Shown here: positions 10,635-21,712 of the stretch, piece by piece
Layout: the number at the start of each line of letters is the position of its first letter
How positions within the stretch are numbered: position 1 is the first letter of the stretch
Source: Volvariella volvacea V23
Lineage: Eukaryota > Basidiomycota > Agaricomycetes > Agaricales > Pluteaceae
DNA: 64,000 nucleotides
Reading direction: 5' to 3'
NCBI GenBank assembly: GCA_000349905.1
Contig: KB722737.1
Span: 1,489,335 to 1,553,334, forward strand
The notes under the pieces: generated by a model
Databases searched by the model: none
Told to the model about the DNA's origin: nothing
Seen by the model: the letters and a program-made list of their open reading frames with translations, nothing else
Program-made: the position numbers and the translations under genes

Positions 10635-13024
10635 ATGGCCATTGCTCAAATTTCCAAATTACGGCTCCTGAATGCACGCTCTTTCAGCTCCTCAGCTGTC
10701 CGGGGGGCCTTGAGTGCGACTGCACGACCCCACGCAGAAAAAATATCTGCGGAGTGGAAGGGTACTAATGCTCTCGGTGGAAACACCAAGAACTTTATTG
10801 GTGGCCAATTTGTCGAGAGTAACACCTCGGAATGGATTGAGCTACATGATCCCGTATGAATCATTTCACGCTCGTGCATCCCCAAATTAATGTTTCTTTC
10901 AGGCTACACAAACCGTATTGACACGAGTCCCACAAACGACCAGTACCGAATTCGAGCAGGCGGTAGATGCAGCATCACATGCCTTCAAGACATGGAGTCG
11001 TACCAGCGTTTTGACCCGCCAAAGATTTGTGTTGGAGTACGTGTCATCGTAAAACTCGCCCGATGCACGTTGACAGTTCCCCAGACTCCAGAGCCTCATT
11101 CGGAAGAACTTTGATGCGATAGCGGCAAGCATTACCTTGGAGCAAGGGAAGACATTTGCCGGTATGTCTTCTGTCGTCGTCGATTCAGTTCATCCTCAAC
11201 AGTAAGCCAGATGCCCAAGGTGACCTTCTCCGTGGCCTCCAAGTAGTTGAGACCGCAGCGGGAGTGACAACGACGCTCATGGGCGACAAAATAGAGGGTA
11301 ATATACCACACTGTATGTATGCAGTGCCCCAACTAATCGTCTGCAGTCAGCAAAGATATGGATACTGAGGTCAGAAGGCTGCCGCTGGGTGTATGCGCTA
11401 GTATCGCACCTTTCAACTTCCCAGCGTAAGTGACAAAGGTTACCACCCAGCCATTCGTACTCATGTCACTAGTATGATTCCCCTCTGGACAATTCCTATG
11501 GCTGCCGTGACTGGTAACACCTTGATTCTTAAGCCGTCAGAACGGGATCCAGGTGCAGCCATGATGATTGCCGAGCTTTGCCAGAAAGCAGGTGAGCATT
11601 TCCTCAATATCATTGCTGTATACCAGCTGACTCTACGAGAATCTAGGCTTGCCGGATGGTGTGCTCAATATCGTGCACGGACAAGTTCCTACAGTGAATG
11701 CTATTTGCGATCATCCAGCGATCAAAGCGATTAGTTTTGTTGGAGGTGACAAAGCCGGTCGTCATATCTACGAACGGTAGGTTATTATCTTTTGAAGATA
11801 TACTAGTAGTTCATAATTGCTGTAAGGGGAACCAAGAATGGCAAACGAGTTCAAGTGAGTACCCTACTCCAATGACCCATTTCAAGTCTTCATCTCGTTA
11901 TAGTCGAACATGGGCGCCAAGAACCACGCGATTCTCATGCCAGACGGTGAGTGAATTAGTGTTCGACCGCGCCGTGTAACCTTACAATTTGTCACACAGC
12001 GAACAAGAACTTGGCCCTCAACTCCATCGTAGGTGCAGCATTTGGAGGTATGTGTTCGCATTGGTATCGCTTAGAGATATATCTCAACTGTTTCTAGCTG
12101 CCGGTCAAAGGTGCATGGCAGTTTCTGTGGGTAAGTATCATTGTAGCCTTGCTTTGGAGGTTGATATATACCGTTTTTGTTCAGCTATTCTCGTTGGCGA
12201 GGCCCAGAACTGGCTCCCAGAGTTGGTTGAGCGGGCAAAGAAACTGAAGGTCAATGGTGGTTTCGAATCGGGCACCGATCTGTAAGCCCATGCGTACTGA
12301 AAACGAGGCGCGACCTTACTCTGTCAATTCCACAGCGGCCCACTTATTTCTCCGGCAGCAAAGGAAAGAGTTACTAGATTGATTGCATCTGCCACTACTG
12401 AAGGCGGCACAATTCATCTTGATGGCCGAGGGATCGTTGTCCCTGATTATCCAAATGGCAACTTTGTAGGACCGACAATCATCGAGGCCGGAACCTCGAT
12501 GACCTGCTATCAGTAAGCATCTGGTTCCACTTTTTGATACAGGTATTAATTACAGGTTAGGGAGGAAATTTTCGGACCAGTTTTAATCGTTCTTAAGGCA
12601 AACACCATTAATGACGCCCTCGAAATCATTAATGCTAACCGTTATGGAAACGGTGCAGCAATCTTCACGCAGTCCGGCGCTACAGCTCGAATGTTCGAGA
12701 CTGAGGTAAATGTCGGTCAAATTGGTATTAACGTTCCTATTCCCGTACCACTTCCTATGTTCTCTTGGAGCGGCAATAAGGCCAGCTTCCTGGGTGATAT
12801 TGGATTCTATGGCAAGAGGTTTGTGTCTTGTTTGGTTGCATTGCCCAATGCTGACAGCTGTAACTTTAGCGGCCTCAATTTCTACACCCAAAACAAGGTA
12901 AAAGTTACAAACCGTGTCCGAATTGAGCATTTGGCTCACTTGATCACAGACGATCACCAGCCTATGGCGAGCCCAAGACGCAATCAGCACGCGTGCAACA
13001 GTCGAGATGCCTACTCAGCAGTAA
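10635..13024 (+). CDS. Methylmalonate-semialdehyde dehydrogenase, mitochondrial
   Basis: It oxidises methylmalonate semialdehyde (and malonate semialdehyde) with CoA and NAD in valine and thymine catabolism. The N-terminus is rich in Arg/Ser and lacks acidic residues, as expected for a mitochondrial presequence. The spliced product shows the family core: [51 protein letters not shown], the catalytic Cys in GQRCMAVS, and EEIFGPVL near the C-terminus. There are many short introns. One near 12512-12558 must use the acceptor TTAG so that CYQ joins EEIFG. The stop TAA is 13022-13024 after a short Gln-ending tail. Length, about 550 residues, suits the family. It is convergent with the phosphatase gene. 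Orthology to human ALDH6A1 and bacterial mmsA is clear from motifs. Confidence 0.93.
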
Positions 13025-13214
13025 CTTGATATGTTACGCCTATAGCGCTGAGTACACCGTCTAATAGAATGCATTTGCGTCAATTTACAGTTTTGGGCGT
13101 GCCCCAAGAAAAGTTGAGAACGTCTACCTCAATAATCTACAACAGAGGGTAAGTATATCTAGATCCAGTGAACGGGGATGCGTGTATCTCTGAGTGATCC
13201 ATCGGCCGCGATTG

Positions 13215-13902
13215 CTAGGAAGAGAAGACATGGTCCAAGAATGCTTCAGAAAGCTTGACACACTGTTGATAGACAGCCTCGAACTCCAACTGGGCGGAAA
13301 TCAGCCAAATGTAGATTTAAGTTGGGAAGGGTGACGCACCGTCCCGCCGTAATATGGATCTGCAATAGGCCTTCCGTCAAGATAGGACCCCCAAAGGTGA
13401 ATCTCTGCAGTTGCATCAATAGGTCTTATACGCTCCAGATTGGCTAGATTGCTTTCATCGGAGGCGAGGATATAGTCAAAGTGATAGAAGTCATCAGACT
13501 TTATTTGACGTGCATGGTGATCGATAGGCACGCCATGCTAGAACAGAAGTAGTGTAGGATCAGGAAGGGCTGATTGTCCAAGTAGGGAGCATACCTGTTT
13601 GCAAGTCCTAACCGTGCTGTGAGGACAGTGGGGTCACTAATTGCGAGGAGGATGGTGAAGAACACGGCTTACCGGGGGTCAGGGGTTTCGCCAACGTGAT
13701 AGGCGGCAGTTCCACAGCTATCGACGGAGATATTCAAGCCACGACTGTCGGCGATGTCCTTGAGGACGGCCTCTCCCATGGGAGAGCGACAGATGTTTCC
13801 TGGTAGATAAGGTCGAGTAATTAGCGCGTCGGATAGCACGAGAGAACATGGTAGCGTGCCTAGACAAACGACAAGTACTTTAGCGAGTGGGCGTTCTGAC
13901 AT
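13215..13902 (-). CDS. Low-molecular-weight protein tyrosine phosphatase
   Basis: This is a cytosolic phosphatase of the Ltp1/Stp1/ACP1 family, dephosphorylating phosphotyrosine through a cysteinyl intermediate. The start ATG (MSERPLAK) is 13902. The active-site loop C-x5-R-S (CLGNICRSP) appears only after removing a 60-nt GC-AG intron (13800-13859) lying between CLG and NICRSP. Also visible are VDSCGTAAYHVGETPDPR, HHARQI and the general-acid loop DPYYGG, followed by the C-terminal helix LEFEAVYQQC and a stop at 13215-13217. Length (about 160 residues) is typical. An in-frame frame extends upstream to 13989, but the family starts just before the VLVVCLG strand. Retaining the intron would put 20 residues into the catalytic loop without a stop. 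Confidence 0.92.
13800..13859 (-). other. GC-AG intron inside the phosphatase P-loop codons
   Basis: Read on the minus strand the intron starts GCACGC, contains the branch-like GCTAAT, and ends TACCAG. It is exactly 60 nt and free of in-frame stops. Excision is required to bring Cys-Leu-Gly next to Asn-Ile-Cys-Arg. Confidence 0.75.
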
Positions 13903-14180
13903 GGATGGGGTGGAGTGGTGAAGTAGAGCAGAGAAATGCGATGTGGGCGAGGTAGTGAAGGCGATGTGCGCATAACGGTGGATGGGCACTTATTGATACG
14001 GACTGCAAATGATCCGATTCGATCACAATCTTAACAATGATGACATAATACCTGCCCGGTATGGTCACTCCATGTCCTTGGCCTCCCCCACACCGTCGTA
14101 AGGGGAACCCCTCCTGGTCAACCAACGGGAATAATTACAAATCGCCTCTCCTTCTTTTCCAACTGCCCAGGCGTCCCACC

Positions 14181-15308
14181 ATGCCTCCTCCACCCATTGC
14201 TCTTTTTCTTACCACCATTGCTTCTCAGCCTGCCTTGCGCCAGCGACAAGGTACTTGTCGTTTTGCGGACTTGTTGATCCGCGCTCTCTCGTCTAACAGC
14301 TTTTGCGCGCAGAATATCTCTTGCGGACGCTTCAAGTCAGAAGAATAGCCTTTACTTCTTATGACCTTGCTTCCGACGAGGATGCCAAGAGATTGTGGAA
14401 GAGGAAGGTGCCATTAGGTCCGCGCATGATCATCCTTGTTCTTTTGGGAATGTGTATACTCATTTGGACAAATGGCGTGTACAGATAAGCAACAACTCCC
14501 TGGAATTCTAGTAGGTGGTGAATTCCCTGGTGTAAATCGGTTTTCCGTCGTCTACAGCCCCGTTTACTGACATAGTAGCCACCAGACATTTGCTGAGTTG
14601 TGCGTCCCCCCTAATGTGACGCGGATGTCCATCTCATATTGTTTTTGCCTGTAAAGTGAAGATGCCGTGGAAGGGAACTACCTCGACAAATTCCTTCGTT
14701 TGAATGACGAATGGGATCCCGTTAAGCACGAAATCAGGCCGCCCCCTCTGGTCAAACCTGTTGGTGTGCCAGGCGTAGTTATGCCATTACAGATGACACC
14801 GGAACCCTTACGCGCACAAATTCTTGCCCAACCCATTTCATTCCCGTCGCGAGGGAGACTCAGTCCAGAGAGCAAACGCTCCGAATCAAAGGAGGTCAGC
14901 CTGTCGGATGAACTGTCTACCTTTGGGTTGGATGGCAGAGTCACAGAGGATGAACTGAGGCAACTCATTGCAGAACTTGGTTTGGAGGGAGATGATGCTG
15001 GGGACTTGGTGAAAGGCTTGAGTAGCCCGGTGGTCACGAAAAAGGAAGACAAGGGCTTGAGCAGCCTCGTTATCGCGAAAACAGGCGATCAACCACCAAA
15101 ATCCCCCGCGAGGGAGCCAAAGACCCCCACCGAGGGCCCAAAGCGGGACAGGAAGAAGAGCGGACGATTAAAGCCCGTACCAATAAACCTCAAGTCAGGC
15201 GATGCCGTTCCACTCCCTGTCCCAGTTCCAGCGCTCGGGAAGGGCGTCCTTAAACCTGCAAAGACCAGCCCCCAAGCTGATCCACGGGAGTCGAATGCAA
15301 CAGCTTAG
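14181..15308 (+). CDS. SH3BGR-like thioredoxin-fold protein with disordered tail
   Basis: The first third matches the SH3-binding glutamate-rich (SH3BGR) family, which has a glutaredoxin/thioredoxin fold without a catalytic Cys pair. Visible features are PIALFLTTIASQPALRQRQE, LRTLQVRRIAFTSYDLASD, the LDKQQLPGILVGGEFPG cis-Pro region, and then TFAEFEDAVE before a conserved LRLNDEWD. Joining GEFPG to FEDAVE needs a 14-nt exon at 14586-14599. The remainder (about 200 residues) is low-complexity, rich in Pro, Lys and Ser, and probably disordered. The function is not established; the family is linked to signalling scaffolds. It is divergent from the phosphatase gene with 278 bp between the starts. 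The stop is TAG at 15306-15308. Confidence 0.8.
14586..14599 (+). other. 14-nt exon of the SH3BGR-like gene
   Basis: ACATTTGCTGAGTT is bounded by the acceptor CCACCAG and the donor GTGCGT. It encodes T-F-A-E-F when its last two bases join the T of the next exon. Without it the fold's final helix loses its start and the frame is broken. Confidence 0.65.
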
Positions 15309-15472
15309 TTTAGTTAGATACCTAATGCCATCACATCGCATATAGTAATGGATTATTATTACCCTTGGAAAGGAACGTATGGGTATGTGTACTGTACATG
15401 CTGAAGACACGGATGACCGCCAAATCCGACGAGATAAGATGCAGCAGTGCATTCGGTGTGGTCCTAGCGAAC

Positions 15473-16728
15473 CTAAGCATCGGACTCTTCAGAATCCATC
15501 AATCGAGATCGCCGCTTTCGCAATGGATTCGAAGGGGAGCTGGTTGAAGGTATTGGCACCGCCTGCGGTTCCGTCTTGACATTCTGAAACAGGGTTATGA
15601 GCTATACAAACCGCAATGGAAAGCAACAACGTACGATCCTCCGACTCGGACTTCCAGCACTGCGAGAACGCTTGATACGCTTTGCTGGGTGCTCATCCTC
15701 GTCTGAGGGTTCAATGATTTGCACTGGGAGCGCTGGGGACCCCGTCTGGGATGCTTCTTCGCCACCTTCCTGCCCATACAACACCATAGGTAACAAGCAC
15801 ATGCCCAATACTGATAGAAGAATGATCAGGAACAATACTGCCGCAAACACAGACGATACGAAGGGGTATCTGGAGACAAGTCCCCTGATATCAAACACTC
15901 AGTATATATCTCCCCGAATGGTGCACTGGGTTGAATACGAACCGTATGCCGTGATGAACTGGATGTCCGTGCAATGACGCTGCAATGATGCTGAGTTCTT
16001 GGCCCTGACCAGCCCCAATTGTCGTCCACCTGTCTTTCCGTCCAATTTCAACAAAGGCCGTGACCGCAGAAGTTCCAGGAATGAAGGAGGTGATTACAGG
16101 AATATCGAGTTGTGTCAGGGTCTGGTCCTTGAAATAAGACTTTGGTGGACGAAGGATGATAGCCTAGCAGAGGAGTTCAGAGGAGATATACTTTCAGATT
16201 ACGGCTGCGTACGGGCTTGCGAGCGATGACTAATGTCTTGTTGGTGACAGTCATCAAGGTGAGAGTTGTCATAAAGTTGCCCAGTGCCAGATTGGCCTCC
16301 GTCAGGGGGACAGAGAGATCGATAGCAATGTCGTAACGCTGTTGGGGGATTAACTGGGGAAGGGCTGTGTAAGCATAGGGAGAGGATCCATCTCTAGTGC
16401 ATAACCTGTTAGATCACTCCTCGCACAATGTTCCTGCAACGTACCCATACTGCAAGTATAAAGGAACTTCCCAATTAGCCGCTGCTGTACTCCAAACCAC
16501 CCATCCAGCAGATACAGAAAATATTATAAGAAGAGGGACTAAAACCAGACAAACGAAAAGAGGGATGAGATGGGATGAATAAGGCCGAAGAAGACTAAAG
16601 GATTTCTTCAATAGGGTGAAGAAGAGGTTGAAGGGCGCAGCAATAGCAAGGAAGAGCACACGTCTCATGGCGGTGGTCACATTAAAGCGGTCGTGGTCAT
16701 TACTAGGGTCATCAGCATGGGGGTCCAT
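15473..16728 (-). CDS. Seipin (lipid-droplet biogenesis protein)
   Basis: This is an ER membrane protein that organises lipid-droplet formation sites. The start is ATG 16728 (MDPHADDPSND). A first hydrophobic region (around residues 20-80, including LIPLFVCLVLVPLLIIF) precedes the luminal domain. Splicing after LQYG gives DGSSPYAYTALPQL, then QRYDIAIDLSVPLTEANLAL and GNFMTTLTLMTV, the seipin signature. A second membrane segment (FVSSVFAAVLFLIILLSVLG) leads to an acidic/basic cytosolic tail. A last intron (GTACGT...TTTCAG) replaces a premature stop at 15602 with a tail ending DSEESDA at 15473-15475; without it the protein ends RCCFPLRFV. It is divergent from the next gene with only 131 bp between starts. 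Family assignment is firm from the luminal domain. Confidence 0.88.
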
Positions 16729-16859
16729 GAACCCCGGATGATAATATGGATGTGGTGGTCGGGTCTAGGAGCCAGCATCTGCGAGGTCAGCTCAGCTGTC
16801 AAACACGTGATCATGTCCACCAGTGCAACGTCGCCCGACCCGCTCCGCTTACTGCACGC

Positions 16860-17489
16860 ATGATCGCCTCTCCTCAGAGCTTGTTTGGGCTGCATCCCAC
16901 TGCCCCGGAGCTCGCCTCGTACATTGCTCTCCTTTCGTCTGTAGAGGCTTCCCGAGTGACGCCAGAGGTCAAGTCTTATCACGATGCCGTATACTTCAAT
17001 TATTATCCGTTGGGCCTCAGTCTCCTCTTCGTCCCCATTAATGGCTACAAACCAAGCATGGGGCTCACACTCGGCCAGCTTAGCAACGAAGATTTAGCTT
17101 TGGATGGAATCGATATCTATAATATTCCCAAAGCTACACGCCCGTCCAAGACCACAGCCAAGCCCTCCGAACTTGCCTTCTCGACTCATCCAATTTCGCC
17201 GCTTCCCCTTAAATTTACCAAAACGGACACATCCGAGCCCTTGTCTCTCGATATCGCCAGAGAAACGACTGGGAAAGAGTTTGTCTCGCGGTTGGGCGAG
17301 CCAGAGAGAAAGGGCGGAGGTGCAGGCCCTTCGTCTGGGTCCATTGGGATATGGTGTGAATGGACTAAATATGGAGTTATGGTGGAATTTGGCGGCGATG
17401 AGGCGAGGGGGCCGCAAGCATGGGAACGGGGAAAGGATGCAGTGTGGAAGGTCGTTACATTGTTTCGTGTGGGACATGAGACGAAATGA
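16860..17489 (+). CDS. Conserved hypothetical protein, single exon
   Basis: This uninterrupted frame of 209 codons starts at MIASPQSLFGLHP, with the stop at 17487-17489. An in-frame ATG at 16746 would put the start almost at the seipin start codon, so the internal ATG is preferred. The middle holds the hydrophobic LGLSLLFVPINGYKP. A charged stretch follows, then IWCEWTKYGVMVEFGGDEAR and a helical WKVVTLF end. Alternating hydrophobic residues suggest a globular protein. I do not recognise the family; no signal peptide or membrane span is evident. The reverse strand is also open over much of this length but shows no family signature. Confidence 0.7.
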   Translation: MIASPQSLFGLHPTAPELASYIALLSSVEASRVTPEVKSYHDAVYFNYYPLGLSLLFVPINGYKPSMGLTLGQLSNEDLALDGIDIYNIPKATRPSKTTAKPSELAFSTHPISPLPLKFTKTDTSEPLSLDIARETTGKEFVSRLGEPERKGGGAGPSSGSIGIWCEWTKYGVMVEFGGDEARGPQAWERGKDAVWKVVTLFRVGHETK

Positions 17490-17684
17490 ATGTGATTGTG
17501 TTGAGCTGCCGGCAGATGTGCAGGCATTGAACCTCACAAGCCATGGCACATTGATCCAGGTCCCAAAGTCGCATATGCTACGACATTCTATCATGTGATA
17601 CCCCACATCCATCAAGTCCTTCAAATCGCGCACAGAAACACATTTCCATCACTAGCCCTCTCTCCTCACCCTCTCATTGCCAAT

Positions 17685-18337
17685 ATGTCCGTCCCAGAAA
17701 CTCTGACCACCCTAGATCTGAGCGGTGTATACACCATGGTTGGTACACGCAACAACGAGAGAACCCTATTGACACTAGACACAGAACAAAAGCCTCAGCG
17801 GTGACATGGAGCAGATCCTGGTGTTGCAGGGTATTGGCTGGCTTACCAGGAAGGCCATCTTGTACGGCACAGTCACCCTCTACTTAAACCACTACAAAGA
17901 TGATGATGGCATCGAGCACATTGATATTGATCAAACCCTGACCGGCGGTATTCCTGGAACTAGTGAAAAGCGAACGCTCTGGTGGAAGGAAAAGGAGCAT
18001 CAGGATCATATTTTTGGTGCTGTGATCGGAAAGTCGCGTAGAGTAAAGGCTGAGGAACTCGAGGAGGACTTCCTCAAAAAGGGTTGGACACAAGATACAC
18101 TCCAGCACGGTCTCGTCGAGTCCTACGTCGAGAGCGACACGCCCAAGAGCGGCACTACTTGGATTGCGGACCAGGTCCGCTCTCTTTCTTCCTGTTTTCT
18201 GTTCTAGCTTACCTTGATTTCAGACCTGGGGAATCGAGACCGTAAATGGGGAGAGAAGATATACACGCCATCTCAAGTTCACAGGCCCGAAAGCTGAAGA
18301 TATTGAATGCCGATTGGTATATGATTATAGTAAGTGA
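17685..18337 (+). CDS. Conserved fungal protein, probable lipocalin/calycin-like fold
   Basis: After removal of an intron (GTTGGT...ACACAG), MSVPETLTTLDLSGVYTM joins NKSLSGDMEQILVLQGIGWL. The rest reads RKAILYGTVTLYLNHYKDDD, IEHIDIDQTLTGGIPGTSEK and DHIFGAVIGKSRRVKAEEL, and a second intron precedes TWGIETVNGERRYTRHLKF. The pattern D-L-x-G-x-Y ... L-x-Q-G-x-x-W-L-x-R-K-A with repeated beta strands is characteristic of a small protein widespread in fungi with a predicted lipid-binding-like barrel. Its biochemical role is unknown. The stop TGA is 18335-18337; a longer spliced end would need a 29-nt intron and was rejected. Confidence 0.75.
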
Positions 18338-18527
18338 AAATGCCTGATGTCCTTGCAGTTTTTAAGTGCTGTGCAGTCGGTCCTCGTAATGCCTAAGCAT
18401 GCAAGCTTGGTTATATTGGCTTTGGGTCGTTTATTGTGTGGGATGCTTATGCCTTTGTAAATACCTCTGTATCTTATCAGACAATCTTGTGCCAAGCGCT
18501 ATCTATGCTGACTAAGACATCTAAAAT

Positions 18528-20729
18528 ATGAAATGGTTCCGGACGTTGTGCAACGCAGCTCTCATCAAATACCTCTACCACCAAACTGGCAGCCACACTA
18601 CGTCCTCCCTCCCATCTCGTAATCACAGCATGAAGGAAGGGAGTTCATCTCCCCCTGAGTCTGTCACACTCACCAATCTGTCCTCTCCTGCGAAACTGTC
18701 GACCAGCGATGTTGTGGTTAACGAGACCGACTTTGAAGCCATGATCCCTCAAACCCGCGAGCCATGGTACCTCCGCTCAAAGAAGCGGTTTGCTGTCAGC
18801 CACCCCGGGTTGTACTCCCGCTTGGCACGCTATTTGCGATATTGGAGGGGTCCTCGACCAAAGCTAGACTTACCCGGTGCGCTCCACGTTGTACGCAGGC
18901 TTACACACGCTAATATAACTACTTCAGACCCAAGACCTCTGCTCGATATTGATTGGACTATTAAAGGCCGCCGCATCGTCTTTCCTCTCGAAGCCAACAT
19001 CCTTCGTTTGACGAGACCTATTACAGCACCCTGGATATTCATAATTGTTTGTGCTGCGTACATTATTGGATTCGCATTTTTCGCACGGGCGCAGGCATTC
19101 CTTACTCCTGCGGAATCTTTCATTGGCTGCACTTCCACTTATTGGGCTGCGAATGACGGTTGCGGCTTGAATGGTGAACTATGCACTCCCTTCGACAACT
19201 CATCCTTTGAATTCCGCTGTCCGGCGCAGTGCGACATCGTCATCCTACAGAATCCCAGGACCGTGGGTCATGAACAGGTGGTCTTCCAGCCCTTGATCGT
19301 TGGTGGTGGAGACGCAAATAAAACGTATAGAGGGGACACCTTCATTTGTGCTGCCGCGTTGCAAGCGTACGTTGCTATCTTTTGGTCAACTCATGAACTC
19401 CGTGATGATCTCAAAGGTGTTGCATAGTGGGATAATTGGCCGGAATCACGGGGGCTGTGGTGCTTTGCAACTCGTCGGAAACTTCACGAATTTCCTTCCC
19501 TTTGCGGCGAATGGGCTGAACTCGATCGGTTTCCCAACCGTTTTCCCACTGTCCTTCCGATTTCAAGAGTCCACCACGTTAACTCACTGTGAAGACCTGC
19601 GATATCCTGCCTTGGCCTTCAATGTTATCATGACTTGCCTACTCTTTGTCGTTTTCCGGCCAAGGCCGATTGTAACCTTCTGGTGTCTCGTGTGTATTGG
19701 CTTTTGGCACATAACACTATTCTCACAGCCCCGGGGTTCCCCTCCACCAATTAGCCTTGCTTTCGGCACATTCCTCCCTGCATTGTTCATTTGTTACGGA
19801 TTTTGGCGGCTGGCCTTCCGCTTCACACTCCCTGCATTTTCCACAGCCCCCATCGAAGCAGCAGTGCTCTATGGTGGTCCATTTTGGACAGGCGTACTTA
19901 CTAACCTAACAACAGACAGGCTTCCTATCGATAGACTGACCGCGGCCGATCTTTCCAAACGCTCAGGCGCCATCACAGCACTTGTGATCATGATCCTTAT
20001 CCTTACAGTGGTAGTTATCAACCAAATTCGGGTGATCCGTAAGACTGGTTGGCTACCCTACTACCTGGGGTGGTATATCGCAGGCGGTCTCGCCGCTGTT
20101 GTGATCTCTCAACTACCCGGGTTGCAGTTTCGATTACACCACTACATTATAGCTATGGTACTCATTCCTGGGACCGCATTCCCAACTCGGTTGTCAGCAA
20201 TCTATCAAGGCTTTCTGCTCGGCGTATTCCTGAATGGAGCCGCTGCATGGGGATTTGATTCCATTTTACAAACAGCCCAAGAGGTAAGGACCTATAGTCG
20301 TTAACCAGGTGACCTGAATAATATCGCATTGATCAGCTTCGTCGTGATGCACCCATGGGCTCCCTACTTCCGATGTTCCTTACAAATTCAAGTAACTGGA
20401 ATGCATCCATTCCTCTGGAGAATCAAACATTGGTCTGGGATGGCTTGTCGGATGGCTGGGATGGTTTTTCATTGTTGATAGATGACGTCGAGCGGTACAC
20501 TGGCACTGCAACAAACATCTCACTTGCAGGTCTCGACCCTACAATCCCTCATTTCTTCAGACTCGCTGTAGGTTTCAGGCTCCATTAAAAATAGGACAAA
20601 CCGTAACTGACGCATGTGTTTCCCTGTTGCCAACAGTTTACACTACAAAGTCAATCCGGGGACTTTACTATGCCCGCGACTTTGTGGCCCAATGGAACGT
20701 GGGTCGATCCACTACCTGGACCATCGTGA
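18528..20729 (+). CDS. LCCL-domain multispan membrane protein
   Basis: This is a large integral membrane protein. The cytosolic N-terminus ends YRSRL-like basic sequence before KLDLPDPRPLLDIDW (the join across an intron near 18879-18925). A first membrane span (WIFIIVCAAYIIGFAFFAR) is followed by a luminal LCCL domain: CGLNGELCTPFDNSSFEF, the Cys-rich FRCPAQC, NKTYRGDTFICAAALQAG and a late GALQL strand. About seven further hydrophobic spans follow (for example LAFNVIMTCLLFVVF and ALVIMILILTVVVI), with a C-terminal luminal tail ending PNGTWVDPLPGPS at 20727-20729. Fungal LCCL membrane proteins are conserved but of unknown function. The start is uncertain: ATG 18630 (MKEGSSSPPES) is an alternative to 18528. 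Confidence 0.82.
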
Positions 20730-20976
20730 ACTTGTTGTACATTTTGCATGAGCACTACATTAATACACAGAGATAGTTACATCTTTCCCGCGGCGAAAAC
20801 CTCAGTATGGTTTCTTGGCTTGTTTAGGGCTGTGTACGCAGATACCATTTTAGTGAATCAAGTGATGGACCCTTCTTGATCAAAATTCAGCCCGGATGAT
20901 CGTATAAGTATGGGTAGCTCTTGCGGATTTTGTGCTATTCAGCACTCATTACCCAGACTTAGCGCAGACCTCCCCG

Positions 20977-21655
20977 ATGGCCAGAAGAACAAAACGTCAG
21001 TCTCAAGCCTCTTCCTCTGAACAAACTCCTACGACTGCTCAATCGTCCGGCCCTCCTACCCCGAGAGAGGAGGAACACGGATGGACCTCTTTCACACCAG
21101 CCGAAGAATGGGAAAAACCGATGGCACTGACGAAAGCGGAGATGCATACGGCGGAACGGGAGTGGTATCCCGACAAGGTCAGACATTTTGTGGCATTCTG
21201 GCTTCGAAATGTCGAGGCGGCGACAAAGGGTGAAGAAGTCAGGTTGACGGATCTTGTGGAGGAACAATTTCAGAGTGAACTGAATAGCTCATGGGGCCTA
21301 ACACCGAACTGGGACTACCAGCATTCTGCTGGGATGGGTGCGCATGGGTTTAAAATAGAATGGGGGAGTGGGGAGGTCCCGGTGAAGCCAAAACGTGCGT
21401 CGAGCCGACGTGGCGAAGAAATCGACTCGGAAGACTACGAGTTTGTGGAAGACGTTGCACGACAGAGGGGCCTAGTGGAGGACAATGCGAGATACGAGCT
21501 GCATGTATTCTACAAGGTGGGCTAGTGGTTTATTATTGGCATCCGCCCCCAGCTGACGGCAGTGCTCGACCTCGGCGCAGCTGCCGACGGAGGACAAAGT
21601 CGAGAAAATCAATCAAGTCGTACAGGCATGGCGCTTAGCTAATTACGACCCGTAG
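20977..21655 (+). CDS. Hypothetical acidic protein
   Basis: This is a two-exon gene starting ATG 20977 (MARRTKRQSQ). A Ser/Thr/Gln-rich N-terminus leads to the helical segment EWEKPMALTKAEMHTAEREW, then HFVAFWLRNVEAATKGEEVR, an aromatic WGLTPNWDYQHSAGMGAHGF, and an acidic region EEIDSEDYEFVEDVARQRGL. An intron (GTGGGC...GCGCAG) joins FYK to LPTEDKVEKINQVVQAWRLA, ending NYDP with a stop at 21653-21655. I do not recognise a domain. Basic ends around an acidic helical core suggest a soluble nuclear or cytosolic protein, but no role can be assigned. It is followed closely by the WW-domain gene on the same strand. Confidence 0.6.
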
Positions 21656-21712
21656 CATATAATTACGTCTGCCCTGCACCGCGTCTACGATACCACCTCT
21701 GTTTTGCACCTC

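Noticed and set aside
16746..16859. N-terminal extension of the hypothetical gene at 16860
   Set aside because: It would place the start within 20 bp of the divergent seipin start, and the added residues are Arg/Gln-rich without family character.
18335..18395. Longer C-terminus of the lipocalin-like protein through a further intron
   Set aside because: The intron would be only 29 nt, shorter than any other in the window.
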